A stretch of 64,000 nt of DNA from Puniceicoccaceae bacterium K14 (GCA_022538095.1 JAKYXN010000008.1:1-64000), one strand, 5' to 3'; positions 8,413-17,685 are shown, numbered from the stretch's first letter. Notes: a model not told the origin generated them from the letters alone. Translations and numbers: made by a program.

Positions 8413-9004
8413 TTCAACGTCAATTTACCTCGTTTACGTCCGTGAGGGTATGGGGTCTTACCCACAACCTTTTCCTAGGGCTGCTCGTCGCAAGTTCAGA
8501 TTAACTGCACCCGAGCAAGATGCATCCTCTACCGACATTCTCTATCTTCGGAAACGGAACCAAATCGCGATTCAGCTATTGGAAACTATATTCGGAAGGC
8601 GTTGAATTTAGATCTTAGCACTGTACGAGCAGGATCGGTAATTCGATGAAATCGATTTTTCGATCCGAGGATCGATCCGCTGCTCGCTTTCCGAGCCCGA
8701 GTTTCGGCTATGGATTTCTTTGCCCATGAGAGCTCGACTGAATTTATTGTTTTCACGTCCTAATCATAGCCTAAGTCGTGTATTTTCGCGATGGGGTTCA
8801 ACCCTGCTTCCCATCTCCGAGTAGTCTTATTTTAGATACAATGGGTTGCGCAGTAACCATTCGTCTAAAATCTCGATGCGGGTATGACCCCATGGCTGAA
8901 TCTTATTCGATCGATTAAGATGACTATATAAATACTTTATCCTAGTGTCTGAGAGCTGAGCGACCAGCTAAGATGACTGCAGTCTGGCAGATGAAAGAAC
9001 CTAA
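8413..9004. other. divergent intergenic region, probable promoters
   Basis: About 590 bp separate the divergent omega/groEL unit and the GT4-GH130 unit, so promoters of both must lie here. I see a short palindrome, CGATCC-GA-GGATCG, around 8670. There is no CIRCE element, no convincing sigma-54 site and no credible gene. A plus-strand frame running to about 8605 is the shadow of the 94-residue gene. Confidence 0.4.
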
Positions 9005-11290
9005 ATGAATTCAGAATCGAGGCCAATGCGCATAGCGTTCGTAGGAGGCTATGAGCCAAGGCGTTGCGGTATCGCCACCTTCACCCACGATCTATGCAAA
9101 GCAATCAGTGCAACGGACCTGTCGTCCGAGTGTATCGTCGCTGCAGTCAACGATCGCAAGGATGGGTATCGATACCCGTCCAAGGTGCGCCTCGAGATTC
9201 TGGAGAACGATCTCGATTCCTATCGAAGAGCGGCGGATTTCTTAAACTTCCACGATACTGACGCCCTTTGCGTGCAGCATGAATTCGGCATCTACGGCGG
9301 ACGAGCGGGCAGTCATTTGCTCGCTCTCCTCAAGGAGGTACGTATGCCGGTAGTAGCGACCCTACACACGATTTTGAGTGATCCGAATCCATCGCAGCGA
9401 AAAGTGATGGAAGAGCTCTCATGCTACAGCGATCGATTGGTCGTCATGGCCCGCAAAGGCGCTGAAATACTTGGCGAGACGTATGGAATTCCAGATACAA
9501 AGATCGATGTGATCCCCCACGGAATCCCAGATGTGCCCTTCGTTGATTCCGCATTGGCAAAAACGCAGTTTGGCGTAGAGGGGAAAACAGTCTTGCTCAC
9601 ATTTGGGCTACTCGGCCCCGGAAAGGGAATCGAACACGCCATCGAAGCTTTGCCGGAGATCGTAAATAAACACCCCCAAGTCGTGTATATAGTGCTCGGG
9701 GCAACGCACCCGAACTTGCTAGCTCGCGAAGGAGAAAGCTATCGCTTGAGCCTTGAACGGCTCGCAGCAGCACGTGGAGTGAAGGGACATGTCATTTTTC
9801 ACAATCGTTTCGTATCGCTCAAGGAGCTTACCCAATTCATCGCTGCCACTGATATTTATATTACTCCCTATTTAAATGAAGCGCAGATCACTTCCGGGAC
9901 CTTAGCCTACGTGTTTGGGGCGGGCAAAGCAGTGGTCTCAACTCCCTATTGGCACGCTCAAGAAATGCTCGGACAAGGTCGCGGCATTCTCGTGCCATTT
10001 CATGATTCGAAGGCGATCGCCGGAGGCGTAATCTCCTATCTCGATAACCCGAACTGGATGGAGCGGACGCGAGAAGAAGCCTACCGTTGCGGGCGCGAAA
10101 TGATTTGGCCTAAAGTAGCGCAGCAATATCTGGATACGTTTCAACGAACTATAGTCGATCGCGAAACGTTGACGCATGTAGACCTGACAGACTATACGCT
10201 GGCAAACCGTCACTACGAGCTGCCGCCTCGCCGTCTCGACCATATTCACCGCATGAGCGATGGAACGGGCATCTATCAGCATGCAGTCTACAATGTCCCG
10301 AACTTTCACGAAGGCTACTGCATCGACGACAATGCTCGCGCCTACATCCTCTGCGTTTTGCTCGAGGAGCTTGGGCCTGATTCTCAGACGGATAGTCTAG
10401 AGTTTCTAGCAACACGCTATCTCGCTTTCCTAGCGGCAGCTTGGAATCAGCGGACGGGGCGTTTTCGCAATTTTATGAGTCACGGCCGCCTGTGGCTTGA
10501 GGAGACAGGCAGCGAAGACAGCCATGGCCGCGCGCTTTGGGCCTTAGGCGTCGGAACGGGGAGGTCTCTCGAGGAGGGACATCGACGTCTAAGCGCCCTC
10601 CTTTTCGAACAAAGCTTACCGGTCGTCGAGTCCTTCACCTCGCCTCGCGCTTGGGCATTCGCAATACTAGGCATCCACGAGTACCTGAGAGAGAATGCTA
10701 CGTCCGAGCCTGCGATCCTCATGCGACAGACCTTGACTGCCAAACTGATTACGAGTTGGCATACCTACGCTTCGGATGACTGGCAATGGTTCGAGCATAG
10801 CGCGACCTACGAGAACGCTCGACTCAGCCAGGCCCTTATTCTCAGCGGGCAGTGGATGCCGAATGACGAAGCACTGGAAATAGGCCTCCAGTCGCTGCGT
10901 TGGCTCGTGTCCATGCAAAATACGCAAGCGGGCCATTTTCGCCCAATCGGAAGCAACGGCTTCTGCGTCAAAGACGGAAAGAAGGCCGATTTCGATCAAC
11001 AGCCAGTCGAGGCTCAAGCCATGATCGCAGCATGCCTCGAAGCCGGACGCGCGACCCAAGATGAATACTGGTCGATTGAGGCGAAGCGGGCCTTCGAGTG
11101 GTTCCTCGGGCGAAACGACTTGGGACTCTCTCTATACGATCCCAAGAGCGGAGGGTGCGGCGACGGCCTGCACAGCAATCGAGTCAACCAAAACCAAGGA
11201 GCGGAATCTACCCTCGCTTTTCATATTTCTCTCGCCGAGATGAACTGCGCCGAACAGCTCATCGCACACCCAGCTCCAGTAAGCACATGA
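9005..11290 (+). CDS. GT4 glycosyltransferase fused to alpha/alpha-toroid domain
   Basis: This 761-residue cytoplasmic protein has two parts. Residues 8 to about 385 are a GT-B fold GT4 glycosyltransferase, with G-G-Y-E-P-R-R-C-G-I-A near the N terminus, D-V-I-P-H-G-I, a L-T-F-G-L-L-G-P-G-K-G nucleotide-sugar loop, and an E-A-Q-I-T-S-G acceptor/donor motif. Residues about 400-755 have features of an (alpha/alpha)6 toroid as in glycoside hydrolases and epimerases: C-I-D-D-N-A-R-A, E-D-S-H-G-R-A-L-W-A-L-G and Y-E-N-A-R-L-S-Q-A. The fusion suggests coupled transfer and processing of a glycan. Its stop overlaps the start of the GH130 gene (ATGA), which supports a shared pathway, probably of a mannose-type oligosaccharide. 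The substrate is inference. Confidence 0.85.
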   Translation: MNSESRPMRIAFVGGYEPRRCGIATFTHDLCKAISATDLSSECIVAAVNDRKDGYRYPSKVRLEILENDLDSYRRAADFLNFHDTDALCVQHEFGIYGGRAGSHLLALLKEVRMPVVATLHTILSDPNPSQRKVMEELSCYSDRLVVMARKGAEILGETYGIPDTKIDVIPHGIPDVPFVDSALAKTQFGVEGKTVLLTFGLLGPGKGIEHAIEALPEIVNKHPQVVYIVLGATHPNLLAREGESYRLSLERLAAARGVKGHVIFHNRFVSLKELTQFIAATDIYITPYLNEAQITSGTLAYVFGAGKAVVSTPYWHAQEMLGQGRGILVPFHDSKAIAGGVISYLDNPNWMERTREEAYRCGREMIWPKVAQQYLDTFQRTIVDRETLTHVDLTDYTLANRHYELPPRRLDHIHRMSDGTGIYQHAVYNVPNFHEGYCIDDNARAYILCVLLEELGPDSQTDSLEFLATRYLAFLAAAWNQRTGRFRNFMSHGRLWLEETGSEDSHGRALWALGVGTGRSLEEGHRRLSALLFEQSLPVVESFTSPRAWAFAILGIHEYLRENATSEPAILMRQTLTAKLITSWHTYASDDWQWFEHSATYENARLSQALILSGQWMPNDEALEIGLQSLRWLVSMQNTQAGHFRPIGSNGFCVKDGKKADFDQQPVEAQAMIAACLEAGRATQDEYWSIEAKRAFEWFLGRNDLGLSLYDPKSGGCGDGLHSNRVNQNQGAESTLAFHISLAEMNCAEQLIAHPAPVST

Positions 11291-12753
11291 AACCCCTCGA
11301 GCTGCATCGCCATGCAATCAGACTCCACCCCGAAAGCTCGCGCGTTATCATTCGCCCCTTCATTCCCGATAGCTCTCAACGCATCTCAGCCATCATCGGT
11401 CGAGCCCTCGCTTTGACAGAAAACGAGGCCATTCGGGAGCTGAACGCCGTGCACAGTGATTTCGACACCCGCCATCTAGACATCGAGAGCGCGCTGCTTG
11501 AACAATATAAAAAAGTGCAGGAGCATGTCTTTACGCACCGCCCCATCTCCAAAACTCGAAAACTTCTCATCGGTTCGTATTTTTCAGGCGAATACGCCCT
11601 AGAATCCGCCGCTCTCTTCAATCCCTCCATGGTGCCTCACCCCAGCCAGGCAGGTGTCCCTAAAGGATCGCTACGCTTCGTCATGAGTCTACGAGCGACC
11701 GGAGAAGGACACATTTCATCCATAGAATTCCGCTCCGGCCTGATCAGTTCCGACTGCGCCATAAGCCTCGATGAAATCTCGCACTATGTTACGATGCCAG
11801 AGGTGATCGCCAATCCGAACTACCTAAAGATAAGCGTAATCTACAAGTTGCACGAAATGGGCTTCTACAACGAATACCTAACTGCGATCTTGGAGCCGCT
11901 CGAAGACGAGTTCAGCCGTAGCGACTTGGATAAAAGCATCGCCACGGTACATTACGAGAACCAGCCCATGACTCATGAACTTAGACGCACTCTTGAGTGC
12001 ATCCAATGGCTTGTAGACTCCAACTACGAACTACGCTTTTCGCCTAGGCTCAACATTAGCGAACGTATCATTTTTCCGGTCTCCGATGCCGAAACGAACG
12101 GAATCGAAGACGCGCGCTTCGTGCGTTTTGTCGAAGAAGACGGATCCGTAATCTACTACGCTACCTACACCGCGTATAATGGTCGTGCCATCCTTCCAAT
12201 GCTGATCGAAACCGAGGACTTTCTAGAGTTTCGCATGCTCACCCTCAATGGAAATGCAGTGCAAAATAAAGGCATGGCTCTTTTTCCAAGGCGTATCAAC
12301 GGCCGCTATGCCATGCTGTCGCGCCAGGACGACGAAAACCTGTTCCTCATGTATTCGGATAACCCTCACTACTGGAACGATCCAAGCATTCTGATGCGGC
12401 CAGCGGAGGCATGGGAGTCGGCCAAAATAGGAAACTGCGGTTCTCCTATCGAAACCGAAGCCGGTTGGCTAGTAATCACACATGGCGTGGGGCCCATGAG
12501 GAAATACTGCATCGGCGCAGCATTGCTCGACCTAGACGACCCAAGCAAAGTCATCGGGCGTTTACGCAAGCCTCTTCTCTCACCCGAAGGCGTGGAGCGG
12601 GAAGGCTATGTCCCAAATGTCGTATACAGTTGCGGCTCGCTGCGACACGGGAACGACTTGATACTTCCGTACGCAATGAGCGACAAAACATCCGCCATCT
12701 CAAGCGTTCCCCTAGACAGTCTTTTGGCAAGTCTACGGGCCTCAGCCACTTGA
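11287..12753 (+). CDS. GH130-family glycoside phosphorylase or hydrolase
   Basis: The 488-residue product carries the GH130 five-blade propeller motifs in its second half: E-D-A-R-F-V, A-T-Y-T-A-Y, G-N-C-G-S-P-I-E-T, W-L-V-I-T-H-G-V and P-N-V-V-Y-S-C-G. GH130 enzymes mostly act on beta-mannosides, by phosphorolysis or hydrolysis. About 160 residues precede the usual catalytic region, so it belongs to a longer, less studied branch. There is no signal peptide, so it is cytoplasmic. Translation starts at the ATG overlapping the GT4 stop; the frame is open further upstream but only inside the GT4 gene. The pair may build and recycle a storage or protective glycan. Confidence 0.85.
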   Translation: MKPLELHRHAIRLHPESSRVIIRPFIPDSSQRISAIIGRALALTENEAIRELNAVHSDFDTRHLDIESALLEQYKKVQEHVFTHRPISKTRKLLIGSYFSGEYALESAALFNPSMVPHPSQAGVPKGSLRFVMSLRATGEGHISSIEFRSGLISSDCAISLDEISHYVTMPEVIANPNYLKISVIYKLHEMGFYNEYLTAILEPLEDEFSRSDLDKSIATVHYENQPMTHELRRTLECIQWLVDSNYELRFSPRLNISERIIFPVSDAETNGIEDARFVRFVEEDGSVIYYATYTAYNGRAILPMLIETEDFLEFRMLTLNGNAVQNKGMALFPRRINGRYAMLSRQDDENLFLMYSDNPHYWNDPSILMRPAEAWESAKIGNCGSPIETEAGWLVITHGVGPMRKYCIGAALLDLDDPSKVIGRLRKPLLSPEGVEREGYVPNVVYSCGSLRHGNDLILPYAMSDKTSAISSVPLDSLLASLRASAT

Positions 12754-12860
12754 ACTAGCGCCCCAGCGTCCCTCAGTCGCAGCTCTAAAGTTGTCCTAGG
12801 GAAAGACCCCGTATCGAGACGCTACCAAATCGAATAAGGTAGTCGGCACACATTATTAAC

Positions 12861-13160
12861 ATGAAAAAGCCCCAATCGAAAGCAACCCGATCAGAGGTTG
12901 CACCGAAAAGCGAAAGCCAGCAAGCAACCTCAAGGAACGATACAAACGGCTCGAATTTGATAGAATTCCAAATGCCTACAGAAGAAATACCCGTAGAAGA
13001 ACAAACGACATGGGATGCCAACATCCCCGATGCTGCCGGGCGTATCGTAAAAACGGAGCTGGCGAGCGACGAAGAGCGAGTCTCAATCGAAATGTACCGA
13101 CTTGGGCTGAACAATGCCGAAAAGGATCTACGCCGCATGGCAAAATCAATGCATCGATGA
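12861..13160 (+). CDS. small hypothetical protein translationally coupled to Enzyme I
   Basis: A 99-residue protein with no recognised family. The first 55 residues are polar and probably disordered (Ser, Gln, Glu, Lys, Thr). The last 45 are charged and helical, ending in N-N-A-E-K-D-L-R-R-M-A-K-S. It is not an HPr: there is no G-x-H-A-R-P motif. Its stop overlaps the Enzyme I start (ATGA), so the two are made together and may interact. It begins 107 bp after the GH130 gene, possibly as part of the same transcript. Confidence 0.6.
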   Translation: MKKPQSKATRSEVAPKSESQQATSRNDTNGSNLIEFQMPTEEIPVEEQTTWDANIPDAAGRIVKTELASDEERVSIEMYRLGLNNAEKDLRRMAKSMHR

Positions 13161-14845
13161 TCGAAGTACCCAAAGAGAAAGGCTCTGCGTTTAAAACAAG
13201 GAAGCGCATTCAGGGCAAATCGATATCGCCAGGCCTTGCCGAAGGGACAACCTTCATCCACTACGACTTGATCCGTTCTTTGGATACAAAAGACGCGATC
13301 CATTTCGAAGACATCGAAGAGGAGTTGGGATGCCTAGACGATGCAACTTCATCAATTTCAGACGATCTCATCGCGCTAGCCACACGCGTTGAGAGGCAAA
13401 TGGACACTCGACTTGGAGCCGTCTTCGAAGCTCATCAGTTGATGCTCAACGATCCCACCCTAAGGGAGGAATTGAGAAACGAGATTATAAAGAATCTCAC
13501 AAGCGCAAGCGGCGCCGTCAAAGCGGTTTTTCTCCGGTGGGAAAAACGTTTCCTGCGAATGGAGTCCCAAATCGCGCGCCACAAAGGGGATGATATGAGA
13601 GACCTGTCCAATCGTCTCTCCAACGCTCTGGCAGGCATCAAGATCCACCCATTGGAAACATTTCCAATCAGCAGCGTTATCGTCGCCCGGCGTCTGCTCC
13701 CCTCCGACACCATATTTCTCTCGCAGAATTCGGCATCGGCAGTTCTTCTTGAATACGGAGGGGCGGGTTCCCATGCCGCTTTGTTCGCTCGTGAAATGGG
13801 ACTGCCCTGCATTGCCGATATCTCGGACATTCTAAAATGCATCCCGGCAGGAGCCCCCGTTTTGGTGGATGCGAATGTTGCCGAGGCTATCCTATGCCCG
13901 ATTCCGAAGGAAAAGCTTGAACACCACCGGAAAGTAGAAGCTTCTCGCAAAACGCAATTCATCGCCTGGGAAAAGGCCCAAGAGCCGACAGAGACATTGG
14001 ACGGGACCACCATTCTTGTTTGCGCGAATGTGGGATGCCCCATAGATACGCAGCGAGCGATAGCGAATGGGGCCGATGGCATTGGACTGTATCGGACTGA
14101 GCAAGCCTACCTAGGCAGAGCAACTCCTCCAAAAGAGGACGAACTGCTCGACGAAATGCGGCGGACGCTCAAACTCAGCGATCCGAAGACTGCGTGCATC
14201 AGATTATTAGATACAGGATCCGACAAACAACTTCCCTTCGTCGGGTTTCTCGCGGAGTCTAACCCCGCCCTTGGACTCCGAGGTATTCGCTTGCTGAAGG
14301 AGTACCCGAAGCTATTGGAGACTCAACTAAGAGCGATCCTGACGCTTTCACTAGAGTTCAATATTAGCGTTCTGATTCCGATGATATCAACCCCGCACGA
14401 CGTGGCTTTCGTTAAGAATGCACTGAACAGGATAGGAGCAGGAATGGGCATCACGAAGCTCCCTCCACTGGGAGCAATGATAGAAACCCCGGGAGCCGCC
14501 CTAAACGCTCGACAGTTTTCCGAACACATCGACTTCATAAGCTTCGGAACCAATGACCTTACGCAATACGCCTTCGCTGCGGACCGAGAAAACGCCGCGG
14601 TCGAAACCTATTTCGACGATTCCTCAGATGCCATTTTCAGACTGCTTCGGATCGTGCATGACGACGTGCCCCACTTACCGCTATCAATTTGCGGCGAATT
14701 GGCAGGAAACACCGCGAGTATTCAGAGACTCCTTGATTGCGGGATCCGAACCCTGAGCGTTGCTCCTCCGTTGATCCCTATCATTAAGGAGACTGTCCGC
14801 TCTACGCGGATACAGAGCATCATAAAACCATACCTAGCCGACTGA
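13157..14845 (+). CDS. ptsI: PTS Enzyme I-like PEP-protein phosphotransferase
   Basis: This 562-residue protein has the full Enzyme I layout. An N-terminal helical domain is followed by the swivelling phospho-His domain with G-G-A-G-S-H-A-A-L. The C-terminal PEP-binding barrel has [18 protein letters not shown] and C-G-E-L-A-G-N, including the catalytic Cys. It should transfer phosphate from PEP to an HPr-like carrier. No HPr, EII or HPr kinase gene lies in the window, so its partner must be elsewhere. The start at 13157 overlaps the preceding stop; the frame opens further upstream only inside that gene. The 3' end overlaps the convergent sufB by 12 bp. Confidence 0.9.
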   Translation: MIEVPKEKGSAFKTRKRIQGKSISPGLAEGTTFIHYDLIRSLDTKDAIHFEDIEEELGCLDDATSSISDDLIALATRVERQMDTRLGAVFEAHQLMLNDPTLREELRNEIIKNLTSASGAVKAVFLRWEKRFLRMESQIARHKGDDMRDLSNRLSNALAGIKIHPLETFPISSVIVARRLLPSDTIFLSQNSASAVLLEYGGAGSHAALFAREMGLPCIADISDILKCIPAGAPVLVDANVAEAILCPIPKEKLEHHRKVEASRKTQFIAWEKAQEPTETLDGTTILVCANVGCPIDTQRAIANGADGIGLYRTEQAYLGRATPPKEDELLDEMRRTLKLSDPKTACIRLLDTGSDKQLPFVGFLAESNPALGLRGIRLLKEYPKLLETQLRAILTLSLEFNISVLIPMISTPHDVAFVKNALNRIGAGMGITKLPPLGAMIETPGAALNARQFSEHIDFISFGTNDLTQYAFAADRENAAVETYFDDSSDAIFRLLRIVHDDVPHLPLSICGELAGNTASIQRLLDCGIRTLSVAPPLIPIIKETVRSTRIQSIIKPYLAD

Positions 14846-16240
14846 TCGTTCCATCTCCATTTCTATCAGTCTCTTGAGTTCTGCGCTATACTCCATCGGG
14901 AACTGCCGCGTTAAATCGTTCACGAATCCATTGACGCTCAAACTCATGGCCTGAGCGTTTGTCAAGCCACGCTGCTGCATGTAGAATAATTGATCCGTCG
15001 ACACCCTGCTAACCGATGCCTCGTGTTGAGTTTGGTTCCGGATACCACGGACGGATATGGCGGGATAGGTATCGGTGCGGGATTGCGAGTTGATCAGCAA
15101 GGCATCGCACTCCGTGTTGTTCTTGCAGCCCTTAAGGTGCTTGGGCATATGCACGCGCCCTCGAAAGGTAGAACGCCCCTTGCCCACGCTAATCGACTTC
15201 GCGATGATATTACTCGTGGTTTCATCTGCGGCGTGGATCATCTTGGCGCCCGTATCCTGATGCTGGCCATCGTTTGCCAGGGCGATGCTGAGAACCTCGC
15301 CGCGGGCTCTTCGCCCTTTGAGGATGACGCCTGGGTACTTCATGGTCAGTCGCGAGCCGATATTACAGTCTATCCATTTAACGATTGCATCCTCGTGGGC
15401 GACTGCTCGCTTGGTAACGAGATTATATACGTTGGAAGACCAATTCTGAACGGTAATATATTCGATCTTGGCGCCTGGCATGGCAACAAGTTCGACAACC
15501 GCGCAATGAAGCGTCGCCGTATCGAACTTCGGAGCCGTGCACCCTTCCATATAAGTGACTTCAGAGCCTTCATCGGCGATGATAAGAGTGCGTTCGAATT
15601 GCCCGAAATTCTCCGCGTTAATACGAAAATAGGCCTGAAGCGGGTGGCTGACCTTTACGCCAGGCGGAACGTAAATGAACGAACCTCCGGAAAAAACCGC
15701 GCTGTTGAGAGCGGAATATTTGTTGTCGCCAGTAGGGATCACTTTCCCAAACCATTTTCGAAAGATCTCCGGATGCTGCATAAGCCCATCCGAACTTCCT
15801 AGAAAGATCACCCCTTGTTTGCCGACGCTATCCTTTATGTTTGAATACGCCGCTTCGCTATCGAATTGAGCCTCAACCCCTGCAAGAAATTTTCTCTCGT
15901 TTTCCGGGATGCCGAGACGCTCAAAGGTTTCCTTCACTTCGGCTGGCACTTCGTCCCAACTTTTCTTTGGCTGGCGGCTTCCAGCTAAATAGTAGCGAAT
16001 CTTATCGAAATGAATGTTCTCCAAGTCTTCCGTGGCCCAATGGGTCGGCAACGGCTTTTTGAGAAACGTTCGAAGCGCACGCTTGCGAAAGGCTCGAATC
16101 CAGTCGCTTTCCTGTTTGGTGTCGGAAATATAGTCGATCGTGGCCTCTTCGAGCCCAACCCCGGCGTCGTACTTATGGCTTTCCGCAAAACGAAAGTTAC
16201 CCCGTTCCCGATCAACCGCGATTTCAGATATAGTAGTCAT
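14834..16240 (-). CDS. sufB: Fe-S cluster assembly protein SufB (orphan copy)
   Basis: The 468-residue product is a full-length SufB. It has [34 protein letters not shown], and the C-terminal [10 protein letters not shown] and E-A-S-V-S-R motifs. In the SufBC2D complex it is the scaffold on which clusters are built, driven by the SufC ATPase. Here sufC, sufD, sufS and sufE are all absent nearby, and the gene stands alone between Enzyme I and a BON gene. It may be a spare scaffold subunit using chromosomal SufCD, or it may act alone. The ATG at 16240 gives the standard N terminus. Confidence 0.93.
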   Translation of the reverse strand: MTTISEIAVDRERGNFRFAESHKYDAGVGLEEATIDYISDTKQESDWIRAFRKRALRTFLKKPLPTHWATEDLENIHFDKIRYYLAGSRQPKKSWDEVPAEVKETFERLGIPENERKFLAGVEAQFDSEAAYSNIKDSVGKQGVIFLGSSDGLMQHPEIFRKWFGKVIPTGDNKYSALNSAVFSGGSFIYVPPGVKVSHPLQAYFRINAENFGQFERTLIIADEGSEVTYMEGCTAPKFDTATLHCAVVELVAMPGAKIEYITVQNWSSNVYNLVTKRAVAHEDAIVKWIDCNIGSRLTMKYPGVILKGRRARGEVLSIALANDGQHQDTGAKMIHAADETTSNIIAKSISVGKGRSTFRGRVHMPKHLKGCKNNTECDALLINSQSRTDTYPAISVRGIRNQTQHEASVSRVSTDQLFYMQQRGLTNAQAMSLSVNGFVNDLTRQFPMEYSAELKRLIEMEMERSVG

Positions 16241-16279
16241 ATTACAAATACGTTATTCTCAGATCCTGCACGAACGTAG

Positions 16280-17020
16280 TCAGCGAACGGTCATTTCGTT
16301 ATGAACCCATTTCACCCCCCTGAAACTTTGGGCGATGGCTCCGGCAACTTCCCTCTCTTTGCTATCTGAAGCGACCCCCGACAAGACGACAAATCCTGCA
16401 AGTGTTTCGACGTGCGCTTTCCGAAGGGAGTCCTGTAGAGCAGCTCGTACCAATCCGAAGATGGATGCGTCGTCGACTTCTTCCTCCTTCGAGATTTTCG
16501 CTTTCGACGAATCAACTACTAGCTCGTTTCGAAGAGAAAGGACACCCAGATTTGCCCGGACCAAGTTTTCAATCAGAGCTTTGCGAACCGGATTGTCGAC
16601 GACTCCCTTCAAGAAGATCGTTCCAGCCCGCTCTTCGATTCGGATGGTCTTCGGATCAATATTCGCCTTTGCCCATAAACCGCGATGAATCATGTCAACG
16701 ATTCCCGATTCGCTTGTATCCTTCTGGCAAATACTCATAGCTAGGCCATCTTTCACACCCTGAACCCCACTTATGCGGCTAACGGTTTCAATGGCAGTGC
16801 GGCGCTCAATCTCACCCCTTACAAGTCCAGTCAATTCAACAATCCCGTGCCTAGATCTTGCCATCAATTGCGGCCCAAGCATCTTCCGAAAATTAAAAGT
16901 GTCCTTCAGCTCGCACTCGATTCTTCGATCTGAAGCTCGACCGCAAAACGCTCCAGATCGGAGCCTTTGCAAGAGTGAGCTTTCGATCTGCGAACCTCTG
17001 GATGAAATAATTGCCGACAT
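16280..17020 (-). CDS. triple BON-domain protein (right copy)
   Basis: This 246-residue paralogue of the gene at 548-1288 has three BON units with the G-x-I/V-x-L-x-G-x-V signature: S-R-H-G-I-V-E-L-T-G, A-G-T-I-F-L-K-G-V-V and A-G-F-V-V-L-S-G-V. The first units of the two proteins share F-N-F-R, G-I-V and the following T-G-x-V pattern. No clear signal peptide is visible. The frame is open to a GTG at 17041; I use the ATG at 17020, which gives equal length to the left copy. It lies 39 bp upstream of sufB in the same direction, so the two may be co-transcribed. It probably acts at a membrane under stress. Confidence 0.75.
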   Translation of the reverse strand: MSAIISSRGSQIESSLLQRLRSGAFCGRASDRRIECELKDTFNFRKMLGPQLMARSRHGIVELTGLVRGEIERRTAIETVSRISGVQGVKDGLAMSICQKDTSESGIVDMIHRGLWAKANIDPKTIRIEERAGTIFLKGVVDNPVRKALIENLVRANLGVLSLRNELVVDSSKAKISKEEEVDDASIFGLVRAALQDSLRKAHVETLAGFVVLSGVASDSKEREVAGAIAQSFRGVKWVHNEMTVR

Positions 17021-17087
17021 ACCGAAAGGTACACGAGCCACCTTCTTGAAGCAATGGGGTCAAACCCAGCTAAAGCTTGAGTGGTCA

Positions 17088-17192
17088 CCTGGCTGGGTAG
17101 ATCCGCATAAGTTTGCCGCGCCTTCAATTCGTGCTAAGGCGACCGGCAAACTACCAAAAACGAGTAGCCGAGCCTCAAAGCAATACATTAAA
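17088..17192 (+). repeat. direct repeat copy B (about 105 bp)
   Basis: Second copy of the repeat at 2573-2677, same orientation, with eight mismatches in the first 71 bp. Read in the shared frame it gives a peptide with P-G-W-V-D-P-H-K-F and I-R-A-K-A-T-G-K-L-P, and the frame stays open to 17228. The copies lie 14.5 kb apart and enclose the two-component, groEL, glycan, Enzyme I and sufB genes. Confidence 0.8.
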
Positions 17193-17405
17193 CCAGAAAT
17201 CGTGCTCACCTGTCACCAGATGAAGTAAGGCACTCCTAGTCCCGATTGACGCCCTACGCCGAACGTTTAGCGATTTTCTTAGCCTGCCAAGATGGACCTT
17301 ATTCGAGTTTGATCCGTAATTTGTATCCCTGGACCATTTCTAAATATGATGTTTTTCGAGCTAGCAGCGTTAACGGAGCTACCTCACTAGTTGAAACTCA
17401 GTTGC

Positions 17406-17577
17406 CTAATCTGAATCGACAATCGCGAGGATGGCTCGCTTGTAAGCGTCCGGCAGCTTATTCCAAGCTTCGACGATACGTGACAACTCGGGCTCAATCA
17501 TACCCAAAGCTTGTGTGTCTATATTTGTGCATTGAGACCTATCTTTATCGCAAGTGATCTGATTATCAACATCTTGC
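17406..17577 (-). pseudogene. C-terminal protein fragment, possibly recombinase-associated
   Basis: A minus-strand frame ending at TAG 17406-17408 reads as a plausible protein tail with I-E-P-E-L-S-R-I-V-E-A-W, then L-P-D-A-Y-K-R-A-I-L-A-I-V. I recall similar E-x-W-x-x-L-P-x-x-x-R-x-A-I-L tails at the ends of proteins linked to phage-type integrases, but I cannot verify that here. It has no start codon in context and runs back into the tRNA-like fragment. Position and truncation fit the remains of an island integrase. Confidence 0.4.
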
Positions 17578-17587
17578 GAAAAATCAA

Positions 17588-17614
17588 CTCGAGGTTCGAG
17601 TCCCCGCCTTCTGG
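17588..17614 (+). other. tRNA 3'-end-like fragment (weaker)
   Basis: GAGGTTCGAGTCC is a good T-arm core with a seven-base TTCGAGT loop and a mostly paired stem (one A-C mismatch), followed by acceptor-like bases. No 5' tRNA half precedes it. The sequence differs from the fragment at 390-417, so the two are not a matching attachment-site pair. Confidence 0.35.
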
Positions 17615-17685
17615 AAGGCTAACAAAACAGGAAATTAAAGCTAAAACCTTAGCGTTTTCGACTAAAGATGAACTAGCCTCAATAT

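Larger units (their letters stand above)
17021..17685. other. right island boundary, remnants only
   Basis: These 665 bp hold no intact gene. They contain direct repeat copy B (17088-17192), a minus-strand protein fragment (17406-17577) and a tRNA 3'-end-like fragment (17588-17614), each listed separately. Longer plus-strand frames here are interrupted or are shadows. The remnants agree with an old recombination border. Confidence 0.5.

Noticed and set aside
8611-8640. TTAGCACTG sequence as a CIRCE element
   Set aside because: Only one partial arm is present; the matching GAGTGCTAA arm nine bases on is missing, and the site lies about 770 bp from groEL.
11098-11286. Longer N terminus for the GH130 protein
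   Set aside because: The extension lies wholly inside the GT4 gene; the ATG overlapping its stop is the better start.
12861-13160. The small gene before Enzyme I as HPr
   Set aside because: No phospho-His motif G-x-H-A-R-P and no Ser-46 region are present.
390-17614. The two tRNA-like fragments as a matched attL/attR pair
   Set aside because: Their T-arm and acceptor sequences differ, so they cannot come from one integration event in one tRNA.
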